Positions 50,588 through 59,584 of a stretch of 64,000 nucleotides of DNA are shown one piece after another; position 1 is the stretch's first letter; every line of letters begins with the position of its first letter. Location of the stretch: assembly GCF_036350515.1 (NCBI RefSeq), contig NZ_JAZDUE010000003.1, positions 62,001 to 126,000 on the forward strand. The letters are read 5' to 3'. Under the pieces are notes generated by a model that made no database searches, was not told where the DNA came from, and saw only the letters and a list, made by a program, of their open reading frames with translations. This DNA is from Gordonia prachuapensis (GTDB taxonomy: Bacteria > Actinomycetota > Actinomycetes > Mycobacteriales > Mycobacteriaceae). Position numbers and translations under genes: made by a program.

Positions 50588-53500
50588 GTGACGACTACGG
50601 AGGGGTTTGTCCGTCGTGCGCGGATCACGCCGCCGCGGATGCCCGGCGGCGAACTGAATCTGCAGCCGCCGCCCGATGTGCCGCGGGTCGTGCCCGGCAA
50701 CATGTTGTTGAAGCTGTTGCCGGTCGTCATGATCGTCGCGGTCGTCGGGATGATCGCGTTGATGTTCGTCACCGGTGGGCGCAACATCTTGACCAATCCG
50801 CTGTTCATGATGTTCCCGCTGATGATGCTGATGTCCATGTTCGGCATGTTCGCCGCAGGTGGACGTGGCGGCGGGAAACGCGCGGCGGAGCTGAACGAGG
50901 AGCGCAAGGACTATTTCCGGTATCTCGGCCAGACCCGCGAACAGGTCCTCGACACGGTGGAGGCCCAGCGCGCGGCGGCGACGTGGAGTCACCCCGACCC
51001 CGCCGCCCTGCTCGATGTGATCGGCACACGTCGGATGTGGGAGCGGCGCGCGACGGACAGCGACTTCGCCCGAGTCCGCGTCGGGCTGGGGACGCAGGGG
51101 CTCGCCACCCGCTTGATGCCGCCGGAAACCGGCCCCCTCGAGGACATCGAACCGGTCTCCATGGTGGCGCTACGCCGTTTCGTCCGTACCTACTCGTCCG
51201 TTCATCGACTGCCGACCACGGTGTCGCTGCGCGGATTTCCCGCGGTCAACATCGAGGGTGCCCGTCAGGAGACGCGAGATCTGGTTCGCGCCATGGTCGT
51301 CGAACTGTGCGCGTTCCACGGACCCGATCAGTTGCACGTCGCCATCGTCACCGGTGACCCGGCCGGGGAGGCCTGGGACTGGGCGAAGTGGCTTCCGCAC
51401 GTGGGACATCCGACATTGCGCGACGGCGTCGGTGCGATGCGGATGATCTATCCGACGCTGGCCGATCTCGAGAACTCGCTGGCCACCGATCTTCTCGAGC
51501 GCGGGCGCTTCAGCAGGTCGGCGCCACCGACCCCCGGCCGTGCGCACCTGGTGGTGGTGCTCGACGACGGGTACGTGGCCGGCGACGAGCGTCTCATCAA
51601 CGATGCGGGGATGGAGGGCGTGACCGTCGTCGACCTGACCGCGCCGCCGGACGGGTTGGCCGCCCGGCGCGGCCTGGAACTCGTCGTGCGCAACCGGAAG
51701 GTGTCCGCACGCAGCGCCGCCGGCGTCGAGGAGATCGCCGACATGGACTCGTTGACGATCCCGGAGGCGGAGACGCTGGCACGTCGGTTGGCGCGCTACC
51801 GGCTCGCGACCGCCGCGGCGCTGGCCAACCTGGAGAGTGAGGCGACCTCGAGCGATCCGGGTCTGCCGGCGCTGCTCGGGATCCCGGATGCGACTCGCTT
51901 CGATCCGACGGTGGGTTGGCGTGGGCGTACCGGACGCGACCGGCTACGGGTCCCGATCGGTATCACCCCCGAGGGCATCCCGGTCGATCTCGACATCAAG
52001 GAGAGTGCCCACGGCGGCATGGGGCCGCACGGATTGTGTATCGGCGCAACCGGTTCCGGCAAGTCCGAGTTCCTGCGCACGCTCGTTCTGGCGATGCTCG
52101 CGACCCACTCGCCGACCGAACTGAACTTCGTCCTCGTCGACTTCAAGGGTGGTGCGACGTTCCTGGGGCTGGAGTCGGCACCGCATGTCGCGGCGATCAT
52201 CACCAACCTCGAGCAGGAACTCTCGATGGTCGACCGGATGAAGGATGCGCTCTCGGGTGAGATGAACCGCCGGCAGGAACTCCTCCGCGCCGCAGGCAAT
52301 TTCGCCAACGTCAGTGAGTACGAACGCGCACGCGCGGCCGGCGTGCGCCTCGAGCCGCTGCCGGCGCTGTTCATCGTCGTGGACGAGTTCTCCGAACTGC
52401 TCGCCCAGAAACCGGATTTCGCCGAGTTGTTCGTGGCGATCGGCCGACTGGGCCGCTCATTGCACATCCATCTGCTCCTCGCCTCGCAGCGGCTGGAGGA
52501 GGGCAAGCTCCGCGGCCTGGACAGTCACCTGTCCTACCGCATCGGTCTGAAGACCTTCTCGGCGAACGAGTCCCGTTCGGTTCTCGGCGTCCCCGACGCG
52601 TACCACCTGCCCAGCGTCCCCGGATCGGCGTACCTGAAATGCGATTCGGCCGAACCGGTCCGGTTCAACACCTCCTACGTGTCGGGGCCGTACCACGCGC
52701 CGGTCGCCGCCGACGGCATGATCGACGACGGCCCCGCCTACACCGGCCCGATGGGACGCATGAAGGTGTTCACCGCGCTACCGGTACCGCTGGAGGACGG
52801 CGCCGCGAGTTCGTCGGTCCTCGATCACGCGCAGGCGCTGCTCGACGAGGAGCCCCCGAAGGAACTGGACACCCCGACCTACGACGACCCGGCAGCGGCC
52901 GGGGTCCCGACGCTGCTCGACACCCTCGTCGGGCGGATGGCCGGCCACGGTCCGCCCGCACACGAGGTGTGGCTGGATCCGCTCGACGAGTCGCCGACGG
53001 TCGATCAGCTCGTCGGACGTCGTGACTGGTCGACCCCGGGAGGGGTGGGCGATCTGCGGCTCGCGATCGGGCACGTCGACCGGCCCTACGATCAGCGGCG
53101 CGACGTGCAGGTTCTCGACCTGGCCGGCGCGGCCGGCAACGTGGCGGTGGTCGGCGGTCCGCAGTCGGGCAAGTCGACCACACTGCGCACGATCATCATG
53201 TCGGCCGCCGCCACCCACACCCCGGAACAGGTGCAGTTCTACTGTCTGGACTTCGGTGGTGGCAGCCTGGCCTCGGTAGCGGGTCTGCCGCACGTGGGTT
53301 CGGTCGCCTCGCGTGGGGACATGGATGCCGTGCGACGGACCGTCGCCGAGGTGGGTGCCATCGTCCGCAACCGCGAGTTGTTGTTCTCCCGCTTGGGGAT
53401 CGAATCGATGCGCGACTTCCGTGCGCGGCGCCAGGCGTGGTTCACCGGGACGCACGGGCGCGACGCGGGCGACCCGCTGGACGCCGACCGCCACGGCGAC

Positions 53501-54670
53501 GTCTTCCTGGTCATCGACGGGCTGTCGGTGCTGCGCAACGAACTCGACTTCCTCGAGGAGCAGGTCACGACGATCGTCCAGCAGGGCCTGTCCTACGGCG
53601 TCCATGTCGTATTGACCGCGGCCCGATGGGGTGAGGTCCGCCCCGCGATCAAGGACCTCATCGGCAGTCGGATCGAACTCAAACTCGGCGACGCGATGGA
53701 TTCGGAGATGGGCAGGCGCGCTGCGGCGTTGGTCCCGCACAACCGGCCCGGCCGCGGTCTCACCCCCGAAGAACTCCACATGCTGGTCGCTCTACCGCGT
53801 CTCGACGGCGTGAGCGTGCCGGAGTCGTTGCCGGCCGGTGTGCAGAACGCCGTCGACAAGCTCGGGGTGGCCTACCGGGGCCGAGAGGCGATGGCGGTGC
53901 GCAAGCTCGGTGTCGAGATCGCTCAGCGCGACGTCGACGAGCTGGTGGATCGGGCCGGGATGGCTTTGTCGCCCAACCAGGTCGCCGTCGGCGTGGGCGA
54001 GTTGGAGCTGGCCCCGGTGATCCTCGACTTCACCTCCCAACCCCACTTCATGGTGTTCGCCGACGTCGAGCACGGCAAGACCACGGTGTTGCGCAACATC
54101 GTTCGCGGGCTGGTGCGCGACGCGTCGCCGGACGAGGTCAAGGTGGTCTTCATCGACTACCGGCGAACGATGCTCGGCATCCTCGACACCGATCACCTCG
54201 GCGGTTACGCCAGCTCCGCCAACAAGGCGGCGCCGATGGTCGCGCAGCTCGCCGAGATCCTGAACGGTCGCATGCCGCCGGAGGATGTGACACCACAACA
54301 ACTGCGCGAACGGTCCTACTACACCGGCGCCGACGTCTACCTCGTGATCGACGACTACGACATGGTGGCGACCGCCTCGGGCAACCCCCTGCTGCCGATC
54401 GTGGATCTGGCCGCGCACGCCCGCGACATCGGCTTCCACATCATCCTGGCGCGCCGTTCCGGCGGCCTGGGGCGCGCGATGTTCGACCCGCTGATCGGCC
54501 GGCTGAAGGACCTGTCGTCCGACATGCTGCTGATGAGCGGCGACCGCGACGAGGGCTACATCACGGGTCGCGTGCGTATGCAGCAACTCGTGCCCGGACG
54601 TGGCGAGCTGGTGTCGCGGACCCGACCGCAGGAGATGATCCAGGTCGGCTTCGTCGAACCCCAGGAGTGA
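50588..54670 (+). CDS. eccC4: ESX-4 type VII secretion FtsK/SpoIIIE ATPase EccC4
   Basis: This is the motor of type VII secretion, one chain of about 1360 residues. Two membrane helices lie near residues 39-80, followed by three ATPase domains. Walker A sites are GATGSGKS at 486-493, GGPQSGKST from 856, and DVEHGKTT from 1159; the third lacks the first glycine, as often in domain 3. ATPase 2-3 bind substrate signals. GTG 50585 or 50588 is the start. The next gene begins 7 bp after its stop, so both form one unit. Confidence 0.95.
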   Translation: MTTTEGFVRRARITPPRMPGGELNLQPPPDVPRVVPGNMLLKLLPVVMIVAVVGMIALMFVTGGRNILTNPLFMMFPLMMLMSMFGMFAAGGRGGGKRAAELNEERKDYFRYLGQTREQVLDTVEAQRAAATWSHPDPAALLDVIGTRRMWERRATDSDFARVRVGLGTQGLATRLMPPETGPLEDIEPVSMVALRRFVRTYSSVHRLPTTVSLRGFPAVNIEGARQETRDLVRAMVVELCAFHGPDQLHVAIVTGDPAGEAWDWAKWLPHVGHPTLRDGVGAMRMIYPTLADLENSLATDLLERGRFSRSAPPTPGRAHLVVVLDDGYVAGDERLINDAGMEGVTVVDLTAPPDGLAARRGLELVVRNRKVSARSAAGVEEIADMDSLTIPEAETLARRLARYRLATAAALANLESEATSSDPGLPALLGIPDATRFDPTVGWRGRTGRDRLRVPIGITPEGIPVDLDIKESAHGGMGPHGLCIGATGSGKSEFLRTLVLAMLATHSPTELNFVLVDFKGGATFLGLESAPHVAAIITNLEQELSMVDRMKDALSGEMNRRQELLRAAGNFANVSEYERARAAGVRLEPLPALFIVVDEFSELLAQKPDFAELFVAIGRLGRSLHIHLLLASQRLEEGKLRGLDSHLSYRIGLKTFSANESRSVLGVPDAYHLPSVPGSAYLKCDSAEPVRFNTSYVSGPYHAPVAADGMIDDGPAYTGPMGRMKVFTALPVPLEDGAASSSVLDHAQALLDEEPPKELDTPTYDDPAAAGVPTLLDTLVGRMAGHGPPAHEVWLDPLDESPTVDQLVGRRDWSTPGGVGDLRLAIGHVDRPYDQRRDVQVLDLAGAAGNVAVVGGPQSGKSTTLRTIIMSAAATHTPEQVQFYCLDFGGGSLASVAGLPHVGSVASRGDMDAVRRTVAEVGAIVRNRELLFSRLGIESMRDFRARRQAWFTGTHGRDAGDPLDADRHGDVFLVIDGLSVLRNELDFLEEQVTTIVQQGLSYGVHVVLTAARWGEVRPAIKDLIGSRIELKLGDAMDSEMGRRAAALVPHNRPGRGLTPEELHMLVALPRLDGVSVPESLPAGVQNAVDKLGVAYRGREAMAVRKLGVEIAQRDVDELVDRAGMALSPNQVAVGVGELELAPVILDFTSQPHFMVFADVEHGKTTVLRNIVRGLVRDASPDEVKVVFIDYRRTMLGILDTDHLGGYASSANKAAPMVAQLAEILNGRMPPEDVTPQQLRERSYYTGADVYLVIDDYDMVATASGNPLLPIVDLAAHARDIGFHIILARRSGGLGRAMFDPLIGRLKDLSSDMLLMSGDRDEGYITGRVRMQQLVPGRGELVSRTRPQEMIQVGFVEPQE

Positions 54671-54676
54671 CCTGCC

Positions 54677-55984
54677 GTGCCGCCGCGCCCCACCGTGCCG
54701 CGCCCGACCGTGGTCGACCTCGCCTACGGCCGGGTCCGTCTCGCCGGCGGCCGCAGCGCGGACATCGGTGGTCTGCTCCATGCGGTCGACTCGGCGACGG
54801 TCGTGGCCGGTGGGGTGCGGGTGTTCGCCCATCAGGCGTGGCGCGAGGTGTGGGACGGGCTGGGCCTGCCGGACTCCACACCGGCCGGGCCGCTGCCGAT
54901 CGTCGTGGGGTATCCGAGTACCTGGGGGCGGCTGCGGTCATCGGTGCTCGCGCGTTCGGTGGCAGAGATCGCCGTTCCGGTCGAACTGGTGCCGCGCGCC
55001 GTGCTCATCGCGCGTGCTCACGCCGACGGCGCGATGCAGCGGTGCGCGGTCGTGGAGACCACCCACGTCCCGGCCGTTCCGCTCGACCCCGCCCGGGCCC
55101 GGCCACCGACCTGGGATGTCACCCGCCTCCGACGGACCTCGGCCGGATGGCAGATCGACGCGACCGAGGTGCTCGAGCCCGACGCGCCGGACATCGGGCC
55201 GCGCACGGAGTCGATCGTCGACGACTCGGTGGAGGCGGTCTTCGTGGACGGTGCCGAGCCCACAGACGTGGCCCGGGCCCAGGAGGTCGTCGCCACTCAT
55301 GCGCTCGCCGGCCGGGTGGTCGCCGTCGACCAGGACCTGATCCGGCGCTACGGGTGGCGCACCGGCCGCCCGCCGTCGGACGACGACCGGTTGGCGACGG
55401 TACCCACGCCGCCCGCGGCGCCGGACGCGCGGAACCGTCCGTCGGGGCGGCTGCTGTGGGCGGCAGGCGCGGTGGCGGTGACGATCGCCATCGTCGCGGC
55501 GGTCGTCGGGTTCCTTCAGCGGGGCGTGGCGCCGGTGTCCGAACAGACGGTGGTGTTGGGCCGGACCAGCGTGTCCGTCCCCGCCGACTGGCGACGCAGC
55601 GAGTTGGGTACCCCCGACGGCCAGGATGCCCAGCAGACCACCCGGACCGTGTTCGTCGATCCCGACGACGGCCGTCGCATCCTGGTGGTCCAGAGCGAGG
55701 TACGGGCCGATTCGACGCTCGCCACCGTCGCGCGCAGTCTCGGCAATCGCATCCGCCAGCGCGGCGACGACGTGGTGACCGAATTCTCGCCGTCGACCCG
55801 ATTCGTCGGCCGCGACGTCGTCAGTTATCGCGAGGCGCCGGTGTCCGGGGGTGCCATCCGCTGGTACGTCCTCGTGCAGGACGGCCTGCAGGTGTCGATC
55901 GGGTGCCAGCCCGGCAGCGCAGGGGAGTCGGTGGACACCGAGTGCGCGCAGGCGGTGTCGTCGGTGCGGATCGCACCGAAGTGA
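54677..55984 (+). CDS. Type VII secretion-associated membrane protein (Rv3446c-like)
   Basis: The 435-residue protein has a ~255-residue N-terminal cytoplasmic domain with actin-fold-like turns (TVVDLAYGRVRLAGG, RVVAVDQDLIRRYGW-like). One membrane helix lies near residues 258-280 (LLWAAGAVAVTIAIVAAVVG), and a ~150-residue external domain has two cysteines near its end. It follows eccC4 by 7 bp. The same gene accompanies ESX-4 in M. tuberculosis. Exact role is unknown. Confidence 0.85.
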   Translation: MPPRPTVPRPTVVDLAYGRVRLAGGRSADIGGLLHAVDSATVVAGGVRVFAHQAWREVWDGLGLPDSTPAGPLPIVVGYPSTWGRLRSSVLARSVAEIAVPVELVPRAVLIARAHADGAMQRCAVVETTHVPAVPLDPARARPPTWDVTRLRRTSAGWQIDATEVLEPDAPDIGPRTESIVDDSVEAVFVDGAEPTDVARAQEVVATHALAGRVVAVDQDLIRRYGWRTGRPPSDDDRLATVPTPPAAPDARNRPSGRLLWAAGAVAVTIAIVAAVVGFLQRGVAPVSEQTVVLGRTSVSVPADWRRSELGTPDGQDAQQTTRTVFVDPDDGRRILVVQSEVRADSTLATVARSLGNRIRQRGDDVVTEFSPSTRFVGRDVVSYREAPVSGGAIRWYVLVQDGLQVSIGCQPGSAGESVDTECAQAVSSVRIAPK

Positions 55985-56024
55985 GCGTTTTGACCCTGAC
56001 CTGCGTGCTCGCGTAGTCTGGATC

Positions 56025-56124
56025 GCTGGTGCGTGGCATCTCGGCCCATGATCGGGCGGGGATAGCCGAGGCCCGGGTCCCCACTGGTCGCCGGGAACAG
56101 CCTCTGCCATCGCACCCGACCAGC
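56025..56124 (+). promoter_or_regulatory. Candidate structured leader of the L13-S9 operon
   Basis: The 168 bp before rplM can fold into a closed multi-branch structure. GCTGGT (56025-56030) pairs with ACCAGC (56119-56124), TGGCA (56034-56038) with TGCCA (56105-56109), and TCGGC with GCCGA (56041-56069). A fourth helix is CCCGG/CCGGG. Ribosomal operons are often autoregulated through such leaders. No ESX gene fits in this gap. Confidence 0.4.
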
Positions 56125-56152
56125 ACCCACATCGACAGAGTTGAGGACAACT

Positions 56153-56596
56153 GTGCCTACCTACACCCCGAAGGCCGGTGACATCACCCACGCGTGGCAT
56201 GTCATCGACGCCACCGACGTGGTGCTCGGCCGGCTCGCCGTGCAGAGCGCGAATCTGCTCCGCGGCAAGCACAAGCCGACCTATGCACCCCATGTCGATG
56301 GTGGTGACTACGTCATCATCATCAACGCCGACAAGGTCGTGCTGACCAGCAACAAGGCCGAGCGCAAGCTGAACTACCGCCACTCGGGGCATCCGGGTGG
56401 GCTCAAGGTCCAGACGACCGCCGAGCTCCTGGAGACCCATCCCGAGCGTGTGGTCGAGAAGGCGATCAAGGGCATGCTGCCCCACACCAAGCTGGGACGC
56501 GCCATGGCGTCCAAGCTGAAGGTCTACGCCGGCCCGACCCATCCCCACGAGGCCCAGCGCCCCGTGCCCTTCGAGATCAAGCAGGTGGCCCAGTGA
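56153..56596 (+). CDS. rplM: 50S ribosomal protein L13
   Basis: The 147-residue protein carries the L13 core HVIDATDVVLGRLAVQSANLLRGKHKP and the family signature around MLPHTKLGRAMASKLKVYAGP. It helps 50S assembly and binds 23S rRNA. GTG start; the AGGA site is 8-12 bp upstream. Its stop overlaps the rpsI start (GTGA), so both are co-translated. Confidence 0.97.
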   Translation: MPTYTPKAGDITHAWHVIDATDVVLGRLAVQSANLLRGKHKPTYAPHVDGGDYVIIINADKVVLTSNKAERKLNYRHSGHPGGLKVQTTAELLETHPERVVEKAIKGMLPHTKLGRAMASKLKVYAGPTHPHEAQRPVPFEIKQVAQ

Positions 56597-57138
56597 GCAA
56601 CGAGAACATCAACGAACCCGCCGTCGAGATCGACGACGAGGTCCAGGCTGCCGCGGCCGACACCGTCGCCGCCGAGGCCGTCGAGCAGGCCGCCGACGAT
56701 TACGACACCGATGTCGCGGTCGAGGCCGAGGCCCCGGCTCCCGTGGTCATCGACCGTCCGGTCCAGACCGTCGGACGCCGCAAGGAAGCGGTCGTCCGCG
56801 TTCGCCTCGTCCCGGGTAGCGGCAATTTCGACCTGAACGGCCGCAGCCTCGAGGAGTACTTCCCGAACAAGGTGCACCAGCAGCTCATCAAGGCGCCGTT
56901 GGTCACCGTCGAGCGCACCGAGTCGTTCGACATCTTCGCCAAGCTCGTCGGCGGCGGCCCCTCGGGCCAGGCCGGCGCGCTGCGCCTGGGCATCGCCCGC
57001 GCACTGATCGAGGTGACCCCCGAGGATCGTCCGGCGCTGAAGAAGGCCGGATTCCTCACGCGTGACCCGCGTGCGGTGGAGCGCAAGAAGTACGGCCTGA
57101 AGAAGGCCCGCAAGGCGTCGCAGTACTCCAAGCGCTGA
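56593..57138 (+). CDS. rpsI: 30S ribosomal protein S9 with acidic N-terminal extension
   Basis: The C-terminal ~125 residues are the S9 core (GRRKEAVVRVRLVPGSGNF, RDPRAVERKKYGLKKARKASQYSKR), whose basic tail reaches the ribosomal P site. The N-terminal ~50 residues are an acidic, Ala/Glu-rich extension common in actinobacteria. The total is 181 residues. It is coupled with rplM and followed 2 bp later by glmM. Confidence 0.97.
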   Translation: MSNENINEPAVEIDDEVQAAAADTVAAEAVEQAADDYDTDVAVEAEAPAPVVIDRPVQTVGRRKEAVVRVRLVPGSGNFDLNGRSLEEYFPNKVHQQLIKAPLVTVERTESFDIFAKLVGGGPSGQAGALRLGIARALIEVTPEDRPALKKAGFLTRDPRAVERKKYGLKKARKASQYSKR

Positions 57139-57140
57139 GA

Positions 57141-58487
57141 GTGGCTCGCCTTTTCGGAACCGACGGCGTCCGAGGTCTGGCCAACGACGAGCTCACCCCA
57201 GAGTTCGCGTTGCGCCTGGCCTCGGCCGCCGCGGTCGTTTTCGAGAACTTTTCGTCGGCCGGCGACGTCCGTCCCCGTGCGGTGGTCGGCCGCGACCCGC
57301 GTGCGTCGGGTGAGATGCTCGAGGCGGCGGTCTGCGCCGGCCTCGCCGCGACCGGTGTCGATGCGATCCGCGTCGGCGTCGTGCCGACACCGGCGGTCGC
57401 GTTCCTCACCGCCGACTACGGCGCCGACTTCGGGGTGATGATCTCCGCCTCGCACAACCCGATGCCCGACAACGGCATCAAGTTCTTCTCCGCCGGCGGT
57501 CACAAGCTCGACGACGCGGTGGAGGACCGCATCGAGGCCGCGATGGCCGACGACGATTTCGCCCGTCCCATCGGGGCGGCGGTCGGCCGCGTGGTCGACG
57601 CGACCGATGCCGGTGCCCGCTATCGCGCCCACCTCGGGTCGGCGATCACGCAGCGACTCGACGGCCTCACCGTGGTCGTCGACTGCGCGCACGGTGCCGC
57701 CTCCGACCTCGCGCCGCTCGCGTATGCCGACGCCGGTGCGACGGTCATCCCCATCCATGCCGAACCCGACGGCCTCAACATCAACGAGGACTGCGGCTCC
57801 ACCCACATGGGCAAGTTGCAGACCGCAGTGCTCGAACACGGCGCCGACCTCGGTCTGGCCCATGACGGCGACGCCGATCGGTGCCTCGCGGTCGACTCGT
57901 CCGGGCAGATCGTCGACGGAGACGCGATCATGGCCGTCCTCGCCACCGCTCTGAGTACGCGTGGTGAGCTGCGCGACAACGTGCTGGTGGCGACGGTGAT
58001 GAGCAATCTCGGACTGCACATCGCGATGCGTGACGCCGGAATCACGTTGCGCACCACCGCTGTCGGCGACCGGTACGTGCTGGAGGAGCTGCGCCGCGGG
58101 GGCTACTCGCTCGGCGGTGAACAGTCCGGGCACATCGTCGTTCCCGGTTCCGGGACGACCGGTGACGGGATCCTGACCGGGTTGCTGCTCATGGAGCAGA
58201 TGGCCGCGACGGGCCGGCGGCTCGACGATCTGGCCGCGATCATGAGTGTGCTGCCGCAGGAACTGATTAACGTGCGCGTCGCCGACAAACATGCGGTGGC
58301 ACAGTCGGAGAAGGTGCAGCACGCGGTCACCGAGGCGGAGTCCGAACTCGGCGAGAACGGGCGGGTTCTGCTCCGTCCGTCGGGCACCGAGCAACTCGTG
58401 CGGGTGATGGTCGAGGCCGGCACCGCCGACACCGCGCAGTCGATCGCCCGGCGGATCGCCACGGTGGTCGAGGCGGTGGGGGCATGA
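57141..58487 (+). CDS. glmM: Phosphoglucosamine mutase
   Basis: It converts glucosamine-6-phosphate to glucosamine-1-phosphate for UDP-GlcNAc and the cell wall. The 448-residue protein has active serine S104 in ISASHNPMPDNGIK, metal loop DGDADRCLAVD and sugar loop GEQSGH. GTG start 2 bp after rpsI. The stop overlaps the HAD gene. glmS, the enzyme before it in the pathway, lies 3.5 kb downstream. Confidence 0.96.
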   Translation: MARLFGTDGVRGLANDELTPEFALRLASAAAVVFENFSSAGDVRPRAVVGRDPRASGEMLEAAVCAGLAATGVDAIRVGVVPTPAVAFLTADYGADFGVMISASHNPMPDNGIKFFSAGGHKLDDAVEDRIEAAMADDDFARPIGAAVGRVVDATDAGARYRAHLGSAITQRLDGLTVVVDCAHGAASDLAPLAYADAGATVIPIHAEPDGLNINEDCGSTHMGKLQTAVLEHGADLGLAHDGDADRCLAVDSSGQIVDGDAIMAVLATALSTRGELRDNVLVATVMSNLGLHIAMRDAGITLRTTAVGDRYVLEELRRGGYSLGGEQSGHIVVPGSGTTGDGILTGLLLMEQMAATGRRLDDLAAIMSVLPQELINVRVADKHAVAQSEKVQHAVTEAESELGENGRVLLRPSGTEQLVRVMVEAGTADTAQSIARRIATVVEAVGA

Positions 58488-59182
58488 GCACGCCGCAGGC
58501 GGTGCTCTTCGACTTCTCCGGGACCCTCTTCCGGTTCGAGGCCCGCGACGAATGGTTCGACGGCCTGCACGACGAGGACGGCAACGCGCTGCATCTCGAT
58601 GCGCAGGCGGAACTGATCCGGCGGATGACCCAACCGGTCGGAATTCCGGCCGCCCTGTCCGACGACGACCGGATCGCCTGGGAGCAGCGCGATCTCGATC
58701 CGGCGCAGCATCGTCGCGCATATCTGTCGATGCTGCGGGCGTCCGGTCTGTCCGTGCCGGGCCACGCCGAACAGTTGTACGCGCGGGTCGTCGACGCGCA
58801 GTCGTGGGTCACCTTTCACGACACCCGGGCGGTGCTCGAAGGTCTGCGTACGGCCGGCGTGCGCATCGGGGTGGTCAGCAACATCGCGTTCGATCTCCGC
58901 GAGGTCCTGGAACTGCACGGCGTGATCGACCTGGTCGACGCGTTCGCGCTCTCCTACGAGGTCGGTGCGATCAAGCCGGACCCCGCGATCTTCCACGCCG
59001 CGCTCGACCCATTGGGGGTGGACCCGACGGCGGCGCTGATGGTCGGCGACAGTGAGCACGCCGACGGCGGCTGTCGTAGCCTCGGATGCGAGTTCGAATT
59101 GGTGCACGATGTCACCCCGGGTGATCGACCCACCGCACTGCTCGACGCCGTCGCCGCGCACGGCGTCGACCTGCCGCGCTGA
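58484..59182 (+). CDS. HAD superfamily hydrolase with altered motif I
   Basis: The 232-residue protein has HAD motif I as FDFSGTLF (nucleophile D10, S12 in the +2 position), motif II in VVSNIAFDL, the lysine in YEVGAIKPDP and motif IV in LMVGDSEHADGG. Most HAD phosphatases have a second Asp at the +2 place, here Ser, so phosphatase activity could be weak or different. It overlaps glmM (ATGA). Confidence 0.85.
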   Translation: MSTPQAVLFDFSGTLFRFEARDEWFDGLHDEDGNALHLDAQAELIRRMTQPVGIPAALSDDDRIAWEQRDLDPAQHRRAYLSMLRASGLSVPGHAEQLYARVVDAQSWVTFHDTRAVLEGLRTAGVRIGVVSNIAFDLREVLELHGVIDLVDAFALSYEVGAIKPDPAIFHAALDPLGVDPTAALMVGDSEHADGGCRSLGCEFELVHDVTPGDRPTALLDAVAAHGVDLPR

Positions 59183-59254
59183 ACATCGCACATCGTTCGG
59201 AACCAGTACGGGGTGTGGCGCGTCTAAACTGCACCTGTCGGAGAGGGGGCCGGT

Positions 59255-59584
59255 GTGGGCGATGCGCGAACGGCGGTCGACGTCGATGAGGTCAGCGGTG
59301 TGGTCGCCTTCTATCAACGGGCCGCGGACGTGGTCGGGTCGGCGGCACGGGACCTGCAGGCCCACGAGTTCGGCGACTGGGCGATCGGCCCGGATTACCA
59401 CGACATGGGGGAGCGGTACCGCGACATGGGCAGGATGCTCGCGGACCGACTGGCCGAACAGGCCGACGCGGCCGACCGGCTGGCGGCAGCCCTTCACCAT
59501 GCGATGACGTCACTGATCCGGACCGACGAGATCGCCGAGGCGTCGATTCGGAGCGCAGGCGCCGAGGAGGCGGGATCACGATGA
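59255..59584 (+). CDS. EspC/ESX-secretion-target-like small helical protein
   Basis: The 109-residue, mostly helical protein (DVDEVSGVVAFYQRAADVVG, then a long C-terminal helix ending AMTSLIRTDEIAEASIR) resembles the EspC-type secretion targets of type VII systems. The usual Y-x3-D signal is not intact (LIRTD). It overlaps the next gene by 4 bp. It matches the place of Rv3440c. Start GTG 59255 with GGAGAGGGG 7 bp upstream. Confidence 0.7.
   Translation: MGDARTAVDVDEVSGVVAFYQRAADVVGSAARDLQAHEFGDWAIGPDYHDMGERYRDMGRMLADRLAEQADAADRLAAALHHAMTSLIRTDEIAEASIRSAGAEEAGSR

Noticed and set aside
54667..56016. 449-residue frame overlapping the ESX-associated gene
   Set aside because: Arg/Gly-rich shadow in another frame of the gene at 54677-55984, which shows a membrane helix and natural composition.
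55985..56152. Missed esxT/esxU genes
   Set aside because: 168 bp is too short for two ~100-residue genes and no W-x-G motif is encoded in any frame.
56700..58721. 673-residue open frame antisense to rpsI and glmM
   Set aside because: Crosses two certain genes on the other strand; composition typical of an antisense third-position artefact.
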